From the NCBI GenBank assembly GCA_048360435.1, contig DBGCOP010000002.1, positions 67,184 to 131,183 on the forward strand: a stretch of DNA of 64,000 nt. The letters run 5' to 3'. The notes below the pieces were generated by a model. It worked only from the letters and a program-made list of their open reading frames with translations. It made no database searches and had not been told where the DNA came from. Numbering within the stretch: the first letter of the stretch is position 1; every line of letters begins with the position of its first letter. Shown here piece after piece: positions 50,346 through 59,563 of this stretch. The position numbers and the translations under genes were made by a program. The DNA is from Limenecus sp048360435 (GTDB taxonomy: Bacteria > Cyanobacteriota > Vampirovibrionia > Gastranaerophilales > Gastranaerophilaceae).

Positions 50346-51310
50346 TGTCAAATATTCTTGAAGTAAAAGACTTAAATTTGGGTTTTAATCTTTCTGACGG
50401 TTATAGACAGGCTATTTATAATGTGAATTTTGAACTAAAAAAAGGTGAAATGCTTGCTGTTGTCGGAGAATCAGGCTGCGGAAAAACTATTTCAACAATG
50501 TCAATATTACAGCTTTTGCCTGAAACAGCTGTAATAAAAAGCGGTAAAATCTTTTTTAAAGGTGAAGACCTTCTTAGTTTCAATCAGAAACAAATGCAGA
50601 AAATCAGAGGAAAAAAGATAGCACTGATTCCTCAAGATCCAATGACGTCTTTAAATCCACTTTATACAATAGGTAATCAGCTTGTTGAAGTTATTGAACT
50701 TCATCAGGGATTAAAAGGAAAAAATGCCTTTGAAAGAGCTGTTGAAGCTTTAGAAAAAGTTAAGATTCCTGATGCTTCAGAAAAAATGAAATCATATCCC
50801 CATGAGTTTTCCGGCGGTATGAAGCAAAGAGTTATTATAGCAATGGCTCTGGCATGTAATGCCGAAATAATTATTGCGGATGAACCTACAACTGCTCTTG
50901 ATGTTACTGTCCAGGCACAAATAATGGAGATTTTAAAAGAAATAAAAGAAAAATTTGATATTTCTATAATTCTTATAACCCATGACCTTGGAGTAGTGGC
51001 TGAAAATGCTGACAAAATTGCTGTAATGTACTCGGGACGTGTTGTTGAATATGCCTCAAAAGATGAATTGTTGAACAACCCGAAACATCCTTATACAAAA
51101 GCATTGTTAAATGTTATTCTTGATATAAACTCTAAAAAGGTAGAAACAATCGAGGGTCAGCCTCCTTCTATAATGGATGATATTTCCGGTTGCCCGTTCC
51201 ATCTGAGATGCAAACATTGTATGGAAATATGCACACAAAATGAACCTGTATTGCAAGAGATTGTACCTGACCATACAACTGCTTGCTGGTTATATAAAAC
51301 TTTGTTGTAA
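50345..51310 (+). CDS. Oligopeptide/dipeptide-type ABC transporter ATP-binding protein (OppD/DppD-like)
   Basis: 321 aa with a GTG start overlapping the dapF stop. Walker A VVGESGCGKTISTMSILQLL, Q-loop IPQDPMTSLNPLYTIGNQL, signature HEFSGGMKQRVIIAMALACN, Walker B EIIIADEPTTALDVTVQAQI, and the Opp-type C-terminal Cys-rich tail CPFHLRCKHCMEIC, which in this family can bind an iron-sulfur cluster. No permease, binding protein or OppF is adjacent, so it is an orphan ATPase here; those parts may be elsewhere. Confidence 0.9.
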   Translation: MSNILEVKDLNLGFNLSDGYRQAIYNVNFELKKGEMLAVVGESGCGKTISTMSILQLLPETAVIKSGKIFFKGEDLLSFNQKQMQKIRGKKIALIPQDPMTSLNPLYTIGNQLVEVIELHQGLKGKNAFERAVEALEKVKIPDASEKMKSYPHEFSGGMKQRVIIAMALACNAEIIIADEPTTALDVTVQAQIMEILKEIKEKFDISIILITHDLGVVAENADKIAVMYSGRVVEYASKDELLNNPKHPYTKALLNVILDINSKKVETIEGQPPSIMDDISGCPFHLRCKHCMEICTQNEPVLQEIVPDHTTACWLYKTLL

Positions 51311-51361
51311 ATATTTTTTTATTTGTGAAATAATATTGTTCTCAGTACAAGGATTTTTACA

Positions 51362-52069
51362 ATGGCTATCACAAGTATTATTCGCAACTTAAGCCCCAAA
51401 GTTGCAAAATCGTTTTTAAACAAAAAGTTTCTTACAAGAGAATTAAAACCAACAGAAAAGATAAATATCGATGTTACTAATTTGCATACATGTATAGAAA
51501 AAATAACATATGCAACTCCAGATATAGATACAGCGCAAGTATTATCTACAAAAGGTGTACTTGCAGCAAAAAATAAAGAATATGATGTTATGTATAACGA
51601 AATTCATTATCCAAATTATATTGGGCTGTATTCTATACACCCCAAAGAGGAGTTTGTGTTTAATCGAAAATTTTTGAAGAACAATAAAGTTGTTAAATAT
51701 GTTCATGAAGCTAGACATGTTAACGGTTCTTATTCTTATAGTGAAGCAACAAAGAATGGTAATACAATAACAGAATATATTAAAGCAAAAGAGTCTGTAA
51801 ATGGTAAAGTTACAGAAAAAATAGTAAAAACATATTTTGCAGATAAAGATTTCTCACTCGTCACAGAACTTTATGATAAAAATAAAAAATTGTTAGAAAC
51901 TCACACTAGAATATTGGAAGATTCTAATCATGATTATTGGCATGAAAATGTAACCTTCATTGTAAGTAAACCAAATAAAATTGAAAGTAAAATTGAGACA
52001 GCTTCTTTTGCCAAGTATAAATTTGGAAGCTTGACAGACTTTTCAAATTTTTACAATGAAGGTATATAA
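51362..52069 (+). CDS. Hypothetical protein, 235 aa
   Basis: It begins MAITSIIRNLSPKVAKSFLN and ends SLTDFSNFYNEGI. Basic, Lys/Thr/Asn-rich, with alternating short strands in the second half (VKYVHEARHVNGSYSYSEAT; ITEYIKAKESVNGKVTEKIV). No signal peptide or membrane segment. It is more A-rich than its neighbours, in codon use closer to a lineage-specific gene. Monocistronic between the ABC ATPase and ppdK. No family recognised. Confidence 0.65.
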   Translation: MAITSIIRNLSPKVAKSFLNKKFLTRELKPTEKINIDVTNLHTCIEKITYATPDIDTAQVLSTKGVLAAKNKEYDVMYNEIHYPNYIGLYSIHPKEEFVFNRKFLKNNKVVKYVHEARHVNGSYSYSEATKNGNTITEYIKAKESVNGKVTEKIVKTYFADKDFSLVTELYDKNKKLLETHTRILEDSNHDYWHENVTFIVSKPNKIESKIETASFAKYKFGSLTDFSNFYNEGI

Positions 52070-52182
52070 ATTATTGTTTGTGTATTCCTTAAAAATATGC
52101 TAGTCTAGAACTGTGTAAAATTAATGGTTTCATGAAAAAATAAAAAACACGATATACTCAGTTTATTAAAAGGAGACAAACT

Positions 52183-54861
52183 ATGACAGAAAAACGAGTA
52201 TGGTTATTTGAAGAAGGCGATGCATCTATGCGAAATCTTCTTGGCGGTAAAGGTGCAAACCTTGCTGAAATGACTAATTTGGGGCTTCCGGTTCCTCCGG
52301 GTTTAACAATCACAACAGAAACATGTATGGATTATATAAACCACGGCAACAAAATGCCTGCCGGTGTTATGGATGAAGTTAAAGAAGCATTGAAAAAAGT
52401 AGAAGAAAAAGCAGGGAAAAAATTCGGTGATAGCGAAAATCCTCTTCTTGTTTCAGTACGTTCGGGTGCAAGACTTTCAATGCCCGGTATGATGGAAACC
52501 ATCCTTAACCTCGGTATGAACGATCAAACTGTTGAAGGTATGATTAAACTTACTAATAACCCGAGATTCTGTTATGATTCATACAGACGTTTCTTAACAA
52601 TGTTCGGCTCTGTTGCGTGGGACATTGAAAGAATGAAGTTTGAAGAATACATTGATAAAATTAAAAAAGAAAAAGGTTACAAACTTGATGTTGAACTTTC
52701 TGCCGATGATTGGAAATCTTTGATTGAACCTTATAAAGCTCTTATCAAAGCTGAAACAGGTAAAGATTTTCCTCAAGATCCTTATGTTCAACTTGAAGAA
52801 GCGATTGAAGCAGTATTTCGTTCTTGGAATATTCCCCGTGCAGTTGCTTACAGAAATCATTACAAAATTGACCACAATTATGGTACAGCCGTAAACGTTC
52901 AAACAATGGTATTCGGTAATATGGGTGACGATTGTGCAACAGGTGTATCTTTCACAAGAAACCCTTCCACCGGTGAAAACAAATTTTACGGTGAATATTT
53001 GACAAATGCACAGGGTGAAGACGTTGTTGCAGGTATCAGAACACCACATCCTATTGCTGATTTGGAAAGAGAAATGCCTGAGCAGTATAAACAATACGTT
53101 GATATTGCCAAAAAACTTGAAGAAGGCTACAAAGATGTTCAGGATATGGAATTTACTATTGAAAGAGGTAAACTCTATATTCTTCAAACCAGAAACGGTA
53201 AAAGAACTGCAAAAGCCTCTGTAAGAATTGCCGTAGAAATGGCAGAAGAAGGTATTATTGACAAGGAAAGAGCAATAGAGCTTGTTGATCCGAACCAGCT
53301 TTATCAAGTTCTTTTACCTGATTTTGATCCTTCTGCAAAAAAAGATGCTCACAAGATTGCACAGGGTCTTGCTGCATCTCCTGGTGCTGCTGTCGGTAAA
53401 ATTGTATTTGATACTGAAGAAGCAGCAGAAAGAGGCAAAAACGGCGAAAAAGTTATTCTCGTACGTTTGGAAACATGTCCTGATGATATTCACGGTATGA
53501 TTGCTTCTCAAGGTGTATTAACACTCAGAGGAGGTATGACATCTCACGCAGCGGTTGTTGCTAAAGGCATGGGTAAACCTTGTGTTGCAGGTTGTGAAGA
53601 TTTAAAAATCGACCTCAAAAACGGTACATTAACTGACGGAAGCGGAAAAGTATACCACGAAAACGATATTATTTCGCTTGACGGCGGTACAGGTGAAGTT
53701 TTTGAAGGTTCTGTACATCTTGTTCCTCCTACGCTCGATGACAACTTCAAAAAACTCTTTGAATGGGTTAATGATGTTAAACTGTTGAGTGTTAGGGCTA
53801 ATGCTGATACTCCGCAGGATGTTGCAAAAGCATTGGAAATGGGTGCAGAAGGTGTTGGTCTTTGCAGAACAGAGCACATGTTTATGGATCCGACAAGACT
53901 GCCTTGGGTTCAAAAAATGATTATTGCAGAAACAACAGAACAAAGAAAAGAAGCTTTGAGTCATTTGCTTCCAATGCAATATCAAGACTTTTATGAAATG
54001 TTCAAGGCTCTTGGCGATAAACCTATGACAATCCGTCTTTTAGACCCGCCGCTTCATGAATTCTTGCCTTCTAAAGAAGAACTGATTGCGACTGTTGCAA
54101 CCAAAAAAGCATTGAATCAAGATTATGCAAAAGACGAAGAGATGCTTCATCTTGTTGAAAAAATGTCAGAATCAAATCCGATGATGGGCTTAAGAGGATG
54201 TCGTCTGGGTCTTACATTCCCTGAAATTAATGAAATGCAGGTCAGAGCAATTTTCTTAGCTGCGTGTGATTTGAAAAAAGAAGGTTTGAATGTAAAACCT
54301 GAGGTTATGATTCCTCTTGTCGGTCACGTTAATGAACTTAAAGAAGCTAAAGCAGTTGCAGAGCGTGTAGCTAAAGAGGTTATGGATGAAAAAGGAGTCA
54401 GTGTTGATTATATGATTGGTACGATGATTGAAATTCCTCGTGCTGCACTGACAGCTGACCAAATTGCTGAATATGCTGAATTCTTCTCATTTGGTACAAA
54501 TGACCTTACACAAATGACCTTTGGATATTCAAGAGACGATGCGGAAGGTAAATTCTTACAAAAATATGTAGATAACAAAATTCTTCCGTCTAACCCATTC
54601 CAAACTTTGGACCAAGAAGGTGTAGGTCAGCTGATGAAAATTGCTTTGGACAAAGCATTAACAGTCAAACCTCATCTCAAACGCGGTATCTGCGGCGAAC
54701 ATGGCGGTGATCCTGCTTCTGTTAAGTTCTGCCATAGAATCGGCTTGAACTATGTATCTTGTTCACCGTTTAGAGTTCCTCAAGCAAGACTTGCAGCTGC
54801 TCAAGCGGTAATCGAGTTCAAACACAGCAAGGAAGAAGTTGGTACATTAGGTTGTAAGTAA
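52183..54861 (+). CDS. ppdK: Pyruvate, phosphate dikinase
   Basis: 892 aa, full length. Interconverts pyruvate and PEP with ATP and phosphate, glycolytic or gluconeogenic. N-terminal ATP-grasp (LGGKGANLAEMTNLGLPVPP; SVRSGARLSMPGMMETILNL), swivelling domain with the catalytic His in RGGMTSHAAVVAKGMGKPCV, and C-terminal PEP barrel (EGVGLCRTEHMFMDPTRLPW; FFSFGTNDLTQMTFGYSRDD; GICGEHGGDP with the active Cys). AAAGGAG is upstream. Its presence suits an anaerobic fermentative life. Confidence 0.98.
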   Translation: MTEKRVWLFEEGDASMRNLLGGKGANLAEMTNLGLPVPPGLTITTETCMDYINHGNKMPAGVMDEVKEALKKVEEKAGKKFGDSENPLLVSVRSGARLSMPGMMETILNLGMNDQTVEGMIKLTNNPRFCYDSYRRFLTMFGSVAWDIERMKFEEYIDKIKKEKGYKLDVELSADDWKSLIEPYKALIKAETGKDFPQDPYVQLEEAIEAVFRSWNIPRAVAYRNHYKIDHNYGTAVNVQTMVFGNMGDDCATGVSFTRNPSTGENKFYGEYLTNAQGEDVVAGIRTPHPIADLEREMPEQYKQYVDIAKKLEEGYKDVQDMEFTIERGKLYILQTRNGKRTAKASVRIAVEMAEEGIIDKERAIELVDPNQLYQVLLPDFDPSAKKDAHKIAQGLAASPGAAVGKIVFDTEEAAERGKNGEKVILVRLETCPDDIHGMIASQGVLTLRGGMTSHAAVVAKGMGKPCVAGCEDLKIDLKNGTLTDGSGKVYHENDIISLDGGTGEVFEGSVHLVPPTLDDNFKKLFEWVNDVKLLSVRANADTPQDVAKALEMGAEGVGLCRTEHMFMDPTRLPWVQKMIIAETTEQRKEALSHLLPMQYQDFYEMFKALGDKPMTIRLLDPPLHEFLPSKEELIATVATKKALNQDYAKDEEMLHLVEKMSESNPMMGLRGCRLGLTFPEINEMQVRAIFLAACDLKKEGLNVKPEVMIPLVGHVNELKEAKAVAERVAKEVMDEKGVSVDYMIGTMIEIPRAALTADQIAEYAEFFSFGTNDLTQMTFGYSRDDAEGKFLQKYVDNKILPSNPFQTLDQEGVGQLMKIALDKALTVKPHLKRGICGEHGGDPASVKFCHRIGLNYVSCSPFRVPQARLAAAQAVIEFKHSKEEVGTLGCK

Positions 54862-54884
54862 CCGGCTTTTTACAAAAGTAAAAG

Positions 54885-54908
54885 ACCCCGCTTTTTGCGG
54901 GGTTTTTT
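54885..54908 (+). terminator. Intrinsic terminator of ppdK
   Basis: CCCCGC / GCGGGG with a TTTTT loop and a following T6 run. Confidence 0.94.
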
Positions 54909-54994
54909 ATTACTCTTTTTTCGCTCAAAAGGTTTATTGCGGTAAAACAAAGTTTAATAGTATAATTGTGTGATAAGGGGAGTTTTATTTCAGT

Positions 54995-56308
54995 ATGTCC
55001 GAAGAAAATATACAAAAAAATAAAGTTGATGTGATAGTAGTCGGATCAGGTCCGGCAGGAGTCAGTGCTGCAATTACTGTTGCAAGAGGCGGAAAAAAAG
55101 TGGTGCTTGTTGAAAGAGGTTCTTTTTCAGGTTCAAAAAATATGTATGGCGGAGTTGTTTATTCACATGCTGCTGAAGAAATTTTTCCGAATTTTAAGGA
55201 AACAGCTCCCATAGAGAGATTTGTCGGTTCACACAATTATGTTTTGATGTCTGAAGATGATGCGACAACAATTTCATACAAAAATTATAAAGATAAAGAA
55301 AATTCGTTTGTTACAATCAGAGCAAAATGGGATAAATGGTGTGTTGAAGAAGCAATGAAAGAGGGTGTATATTTTGCACCTGATACACTTGTCAAAGAGC
55401 TCATTGTAAAAGAAGGAAAAGTTGTCGGGATAACAACAGATATTGAAGATTATTTTGCAGACATTGTGATAATAGCAGACGGGGTTAATTCTTTGCTGGC
55501 AAAACAATTAAGACTTCGTGATGAAATAAAACCAAAACATGTTGCTCTTGGTGTTAAAGAGGTCATAAAACTGCCTGCTGAGGTTATTAATACACGTTTT
55601 GGCTTAATAAATAATGAGGGTGCTGCTTATGAATTTGTAGGCGGTCCTTTGGAGGGAATGTTCGGGCTTGGATTTATTTATACAAACAAAGATTCTGTGT
55701 CAGTCGGAATGGGTGTTTCGCTTGAAGATTTGAAAAGCAAAAAGATTAAACCTTATGAACTTCTTGAAAAATTTAAATCAAACCCTTCTGTGTCAAAGTT
55801 TATTGAAGGCGGAGAACTTTTAGAATATTCGGCTCATCTTATCCCCGAAGGTGGATACAAATGCCTGCCAAAATTGTATACAGACGGGGCCATGATTGTT
55901 GGTGATGCGGCAATGCTTGTAAACAATGTACATTTTGAAGGCACAAATTTTGCTATGATTAGCGGAAAGTTTGCCGGCGAAACTGCTTTGGAGGCGATTG
56001 AACATAATGATTTTTCTGCAAACAGGCTTTATTTATACGATAAAAAGTTACGCAACAGCTTTATTTTGAAAGACTTGAAAACCTATAAGGATGTTGTTTC
56101 TGTTTTGTCAACAAGAACTAATTCTTTTTTGGGTTATTACCCAAAACAGGTTAATGAATTTTTTAAGATATTTACAACAGCAGACGGAAAAGAAAAACGT
56201 ACAAAATTTCTTAAGTTTACAAAAAACTTTTTCAGAAAAAGAAGCCTGGCACAACTTTTTAATGATGGGGTTGCAGGAATAAAACTGATTTTTGGCATTT
56301 TGAAATAA
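54995..56308 (+). CDS. fixC: FixC-like electron-transfer flavoprotein:quinone oxidoreductase
   Basis: 437 aa. FAD-binding N-terminus VDVIVVGSGPAGVSAAITVA, then RGSFSGSKNMYGGVVYSHAA typical of FixC/ETF-QO, MIVGDAAMLVNNVHFEGTNF in the FAD C-terminal motif, and a basic end. It lacks the ferredoxin domain of mitochondrial ETF-QO, supplied by the adjacent fixX. Would pass electrons from an ETF (FixAB) to quinone; FixAB are not in the window. No nitrogen-fixation gene is nearby, so the Fix name is by homology only. Confidence 0.9.
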   Translation: MSEENIQKNKVDVIVVGSGPAGVSAAITVARGGKKVVLVERGSFSGSKNMYGGVVYSHAAEEIFPNFKETAPIERFVGSHNYVLMSEDDATTISYKNYKDKENSFVTIRAKWDKWCVEEAMKEGVYFAPDTLVKELIVKEGKVVGITTDIEDYFADIVIIADGVNSLLAKQLRLRDEIKPKHVALGVKEVIKLPAEVINTRFGLINNEGAAYEFVGGPLEGMFGLGFIYTNKDSVSVGMGVSLEDLKSKKIKPYELLEKFKSNPSVSKFIEGGELLEYSAHLIPEGGYKCLPKLYTDGAMIVGDAAMLVNNVHFEGTNFAMISGKFAGETALEAIEHNDFSANRLYLYDKKLRNSFILKDLKTYKDVVSVLSTRTNSFLGYYPKQVNEFFKIFTTADGKEKRTKFLKFTKNFFRKRSLAQLFNDGVAGIKLIFGILK

Positions 56309-56321
56309 TACGGGAACGACT

Positions 56322-56609
56322 ATGGATAATAAAATACCTGAAAATATTGAAGATAAACTCTATAAACTTAAATATAAAACAGATTCTCGATGTCATTTGA
56401 ACCCTGACAAATCAAAATGCTTGCAATGTATAGATAAAATCTGTACAATAGTATGTCCGGCTAATGTTTATAATTATAACGAAGCTGAAAAAAAATTGAC
56501 TGTCAGTTATGAGAAATGTTTGGAATGCGGTGCTTGCAGAATAATTTGCAAAAATCTGGATTGGACATATCCAAAAAGCGGCAAAGGTGTAAATTTTAAA
56601 AATTCATGA
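56322..56609 (+). CDS. fixX: FixX-like ferredoxin
   Basis: 95 aa. Two cysteine clusters: CLQCIDKICTIVCPANVY and CLECGACRIICKNLDWTYPK. FixX-type ferredoxins work with FixC. The YPK-x-GKGV end is typical. 13 bp after fixC. Confidence 0.9.
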   Translation: MDNKIPENIEDKLYKLKYKTDSRCHLNPDKSKCLQCIDKICTIVCPANVYNYNEAEKKLTVSYEKCLECGACRIICKNLDWTYPKSGKGVNFKNS

Positions 56610-56625
56610 AATAAAGGAGAGAAGT

Positions 56626-57015
56626 ATGAAAGAAGAGTATAGCGAAAATTATCGCAGATGGTATGACAAAGATCCTTTGTTATCCAAAACAATGCATACC
56701 CTGGAAAACTCTGATGATGAAACACAGATTAAAGTAGCATTAAATTTAATAAAAATTTTGATAGAACATAACATTTCTGAAAATACATATACAGGCGTTG
56801 AAGATATGCTTTCGGCTGTTGAAGACGGTCTTGTGGAAAGAGGAAACAACAGATGGTATGATCTTGATACAACTGTAAGAACAGCTATCAATATGCTCGA
56901 AAACAGCCCTGCTGTTGTTCAAAAAGCAGTTGCCAAAGAAATGGCAAAAATGGTTGTTGATAAAATTAAAGAAGATAAAGACGAACAAGAAGCTGAGGAA
57001 GAAGAAAACCTTTAA
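56626..57015 (+). CDS. Conserved-looking protein with duplicated RWYD motif, 129 aa
   Basis: Two internal copies of a ~36-residue unit: RRWYDKDPLLSKTMHTLENS then NRWYDLDTTVRTAINMLENS, each followed by a helical Gln-x-x-x-Ala run (QIKVALNLIKIL; QKAVAKEMAKMV). An acidic tail (DKDEQEAEEEENL) closes it. Strong AAGGAG before the ATG. 6 bp before recJ and 16 bp after fixX, so in an operon. No function known to me. Confidence 0.78.
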   Translation: MKEEYSENYRRWYDKDPLLSKTMHTLENSDDETQIKVALNLIKILIEHNISENTYTGVEDMLSAVEDGLVERGNNRWYDLDTTVRTAINMLENSPAVVQKAVAKEMAKMVVDKIKEDKDEQEAEEEENL

Positions 57016-57021
57016 TTTGTC

Positions 57022-59418
57022 ATGGAAAAGCTCTGGAAAATAAAAAATAATAAAAACTATACAGAAATTCCAAAGGAAATCAGAGATATTGCCGGAAATA
57101 AAATTCTGGCAAATCTTTTATTACAAAGAGGATTGGATTCTCCAAAAAAAATAAATGAATTTTTAAATCCTGAAAAAATGAAAATTTCTTCTCCTTTTGT
57201 TTTTACTGATATGCAAAAATCCGTGGAGAGAATTTTTGAAGCAATTGATAAACAGGAAAAAATTATAATTTACGGTGATTTTGATTGTGACGGTGTGACA
57301 TCTACTTCTCTTCTTTTAAAAACACTGATACATTTGAATGCAAATGTGGAATATTACATTCCAAACCGTGAAAATGAAAACCATGGATTAAATACAAAAG
57401 CTCTGGTTAAATTGATAGCCAAACACAAAGCCAAATTGATTATCACCGTAGATTGCGGAGTCAGTGATGTTGAGCAGGTGAGTTTTGCAAACGGTTTTAA
57501 AGTGGATGTTATAATAACCGACCACCACGAAGCACCTGAAATTTTACCAGAGGCTTTTTCGATAATTAATCCTAAGGCAATTAATTCTCTTGATAAAGAG
57601 TTGGATATAGAAACAATTCAGGCGTTAAACCAGCTTGCAGGCGTGGGAGTTGCTTTTAAACTTGCGTGTGCACTTTTGGAGAAAACAAAAGATTACGATT
57701 TTGCGAATGAGCTTCTTCCTCTTGTTGCTGTTGGAACAATTGCTGATGTTGTTCCTATCTTGTATGAAAACAGAAGCTTTGTACATGCAGGGCTGAATCT
57801 TATAGAAGCCGGAAAAAATGCAGGATTAAGAGTTTTGCTTGAAAAAAGCGGATATGACCTAAAAAACGGAATAAGTTCTGAAAACATCGCTTTTGGTGTA
57901 GCTCCAAGAATCAATGCAGCAGGTCGTCTTGATACTGTTGAAAATGCTGTCAAACTTTTGACCTCGGAGAATCTTTCTGAAATAGAAATATGCTCTGAAG
58001 AACTTAACAATTTTAATAGAATACGTCAGGATTTGTGTGACAACATATATCAAGAAGCCCTGGAAATGATTCAAAATGAACCTGCCTCGAATTCAATAAT
58101 TTTGTATAAAGCTGATTGGCATATAGGAATAATCGGAATTGTTGCTTCCAAATTGGTAGAAAAATTTTATAAACCCGTATTTTTGATGACAAAAGATGAA
58201 AATACCGGTTTTATCAGATGTTCATCAAGAAGCATACCGGAAGTTCATATACGTGATGTAATCGCACAAAATTCAGAATTGTTTGAATATTTTGGAGGAC
58301 ATGCGCAGGCTGCGGGTCTTGTTTTTGATTCTTCAAAAAATAAATTTGAAAAGATTAAAGAAGCTTTGAATAGCTCTATTTCTTTGCAATTAGACGGCAA
58401 AGAGCTTGTGCCTTCGGTGGAAATTGATATGGAACTGGATTCCGATGAAATTTCACTTGATTTAATAGATGAAATAAAAAAACTTGAACCATTCGGAGAA
58501 GGTAATAAAATACCATTGTTTGTTACCAAAAATTTGATATTAAATAGCTTTAAAACAATGGGTGTGAACGGTAATCATCTCAAAATTTTTTGTGAAAATC
58601 AAAACGGCAAACCTTTTGAGTGTGTTTTTTGGAATCACAGTGATTTGAATATCCCCGAAGGGAAGAGCTTTGATGTTGTTTTTTATCCGAAAGTTAATGT
58701 ATTTAACGGCATAACAACTATTCAGCTGGATTTGCAGGATTTGAAGTCTGAATTTTTAATGAAGGAAGAGACTGCTGAGAAAAAAAATAACTTTAAACTT
58801 TATGATCACAGAAAAAAAACAAATATTTATGCACAGATTAGTGATTATCTTTTAACGACAAAAATTTCTACACAAATTTTTTCTCAAGACAAAACGATTT
58901 GTGAAGCTTTAAAGCCCTATCCTATAATTTTTGAAAAAATTAAAAATCGTCAAACAATATCAAAATGCTCACAAATTATGTTTTTTGACTATCCGAGCGA
59001 TAGAAATATATTTGATGAGATTTTGAGAAAAACCGGTGCAAAAACACTTCATTTTATGAATTATAACAATCGTAAGCATGATGCGGAAGAAATAATAAAA
59101 AATATCTCCGGAATGATGAAGTATGTAAGTAATAACAGAAACGGAAAATTTAATCTCTGTGATGTTTCAGACTTTTTATCAATGTCTGATGAAGTTGTGG
59201 AATTGTGTATAGATATTTTTGAATCTATGGGAATGTTGGAAATTTTAGAGAAAAATTCTAATAACTATACGATAAAATTTTTGTGTTCTGTTGAATTTTC
59301 AAAAATTAAAAACAGTGAAATGTTTGAAGAGCTTGAAAATGAATTGCAAAAAATTTATTTATATCGTCAGAGTCTTTGCACAATGCCTCTTGAAGAATTA
59401 ACATATTTACAAAAGTAA
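57022..59418 (+). CDS. recJ: Single-stranded-DNA-specific exonuclease RecJ
   Basis: 798 aa. The DHH core is intact: IIYGDFDCDGVTSTSLLLKT, ITVDCGVSDVEQ, IITDHHEAPE, and FGGHAQAAG in DHHA1. A nucleic-acid-binding domain follows (EIDMELDSDEISLDLIDEIK). Beyond residue ~590 is a ~210-residue extension of low complexity and unclear fold, longer than E. coli RecJ (577 aa) but similar to Bacillus-type lengths. Degrades single-stranded DNA 5' to 3' in repair. Confidence 0.95.
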   Translation: MEKLWKIKNNKNYTEIPKEIRDIAGNKILANLLLQRGLDSPKKINEFLNPEKMKISSPFVFTDMQKSVERIFEAIDKQEKIIIYGDFDCDGVTSTSLLLKTLIHLNANVEYYIPNRENENHGLNTKALVKLIAKHKAKLIITVDCGVSDVEQVSFANGFKVDVIITDHHEAPEILPEAFSIINPKAINSLDKELDIETIQALNQLAGVGVAFKLACALLEKTKDYDFANELLPLVAVGTIADVVPILYENRSFVHAGLNLIEAGKNAGLRVLLEKSGYDLKNGISSENIAFGVAPRINAAGRLDTVENAVKLLTSENLSEIEICSEELNNFNRIRQDLCDNIYQEALEMIQNEPASNSIILYKADWHIGIIGIVASKLVEKFYKPVFLMTKDENTGFIRCSSRSIPEVHIRDVIAQNSELFEYFGGHAQAAGLVFDSSKNKFEKIKEALNSSISLQLDGKELVPSVEIDMELDSDEISLDLIDEIKKLEPFGEGNKIPLFVTKNLILNSFKTMGVNGNHLKIFCENQNGKPFECVFWNHSDLNIPEGKSFDVVFYPKVNVFNGITTIQLDLQDLKSEFLMKEETAEKKNNFKLYDHRKKTNIYAQISDYLLTTKISTQIFSQDKTICEALKPYPIIFEKIKNRQTISKCSQIMFFDYPSDRNIFDEILRKTGAKTLHFMNYNNRKHDAEEIIKNISGMMKYVSNNRNGKFNLCDVSDFLSMSDEVVELCIDIFESMGMLEILEKNSNNYTIKFLCSVEFSKIKNSEMFEELENELQKIYLYRQSLCTMPLEELTYLQK

Positions 59419-59563
59419 ATACTTTATACTTTTGTGAAACTTTTTCTTTGTCCTAATGTCTAAAAAAATAAGAAATTAGAGAGGAAAAGTTTAGTATAGT
59501 TTCGGATATTAAATATTTGAAGCTTTATGCTATTATGTATTTAAAAGAAAAAGAGGTAGAACT

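Noticed and set aside
52594..53307. 237-codon minus-strand ORF opposite ppdK
   Set aside because: Cys/Phe/Asn-rich shadow of a highly conserved gene, with no ribosome binding site.
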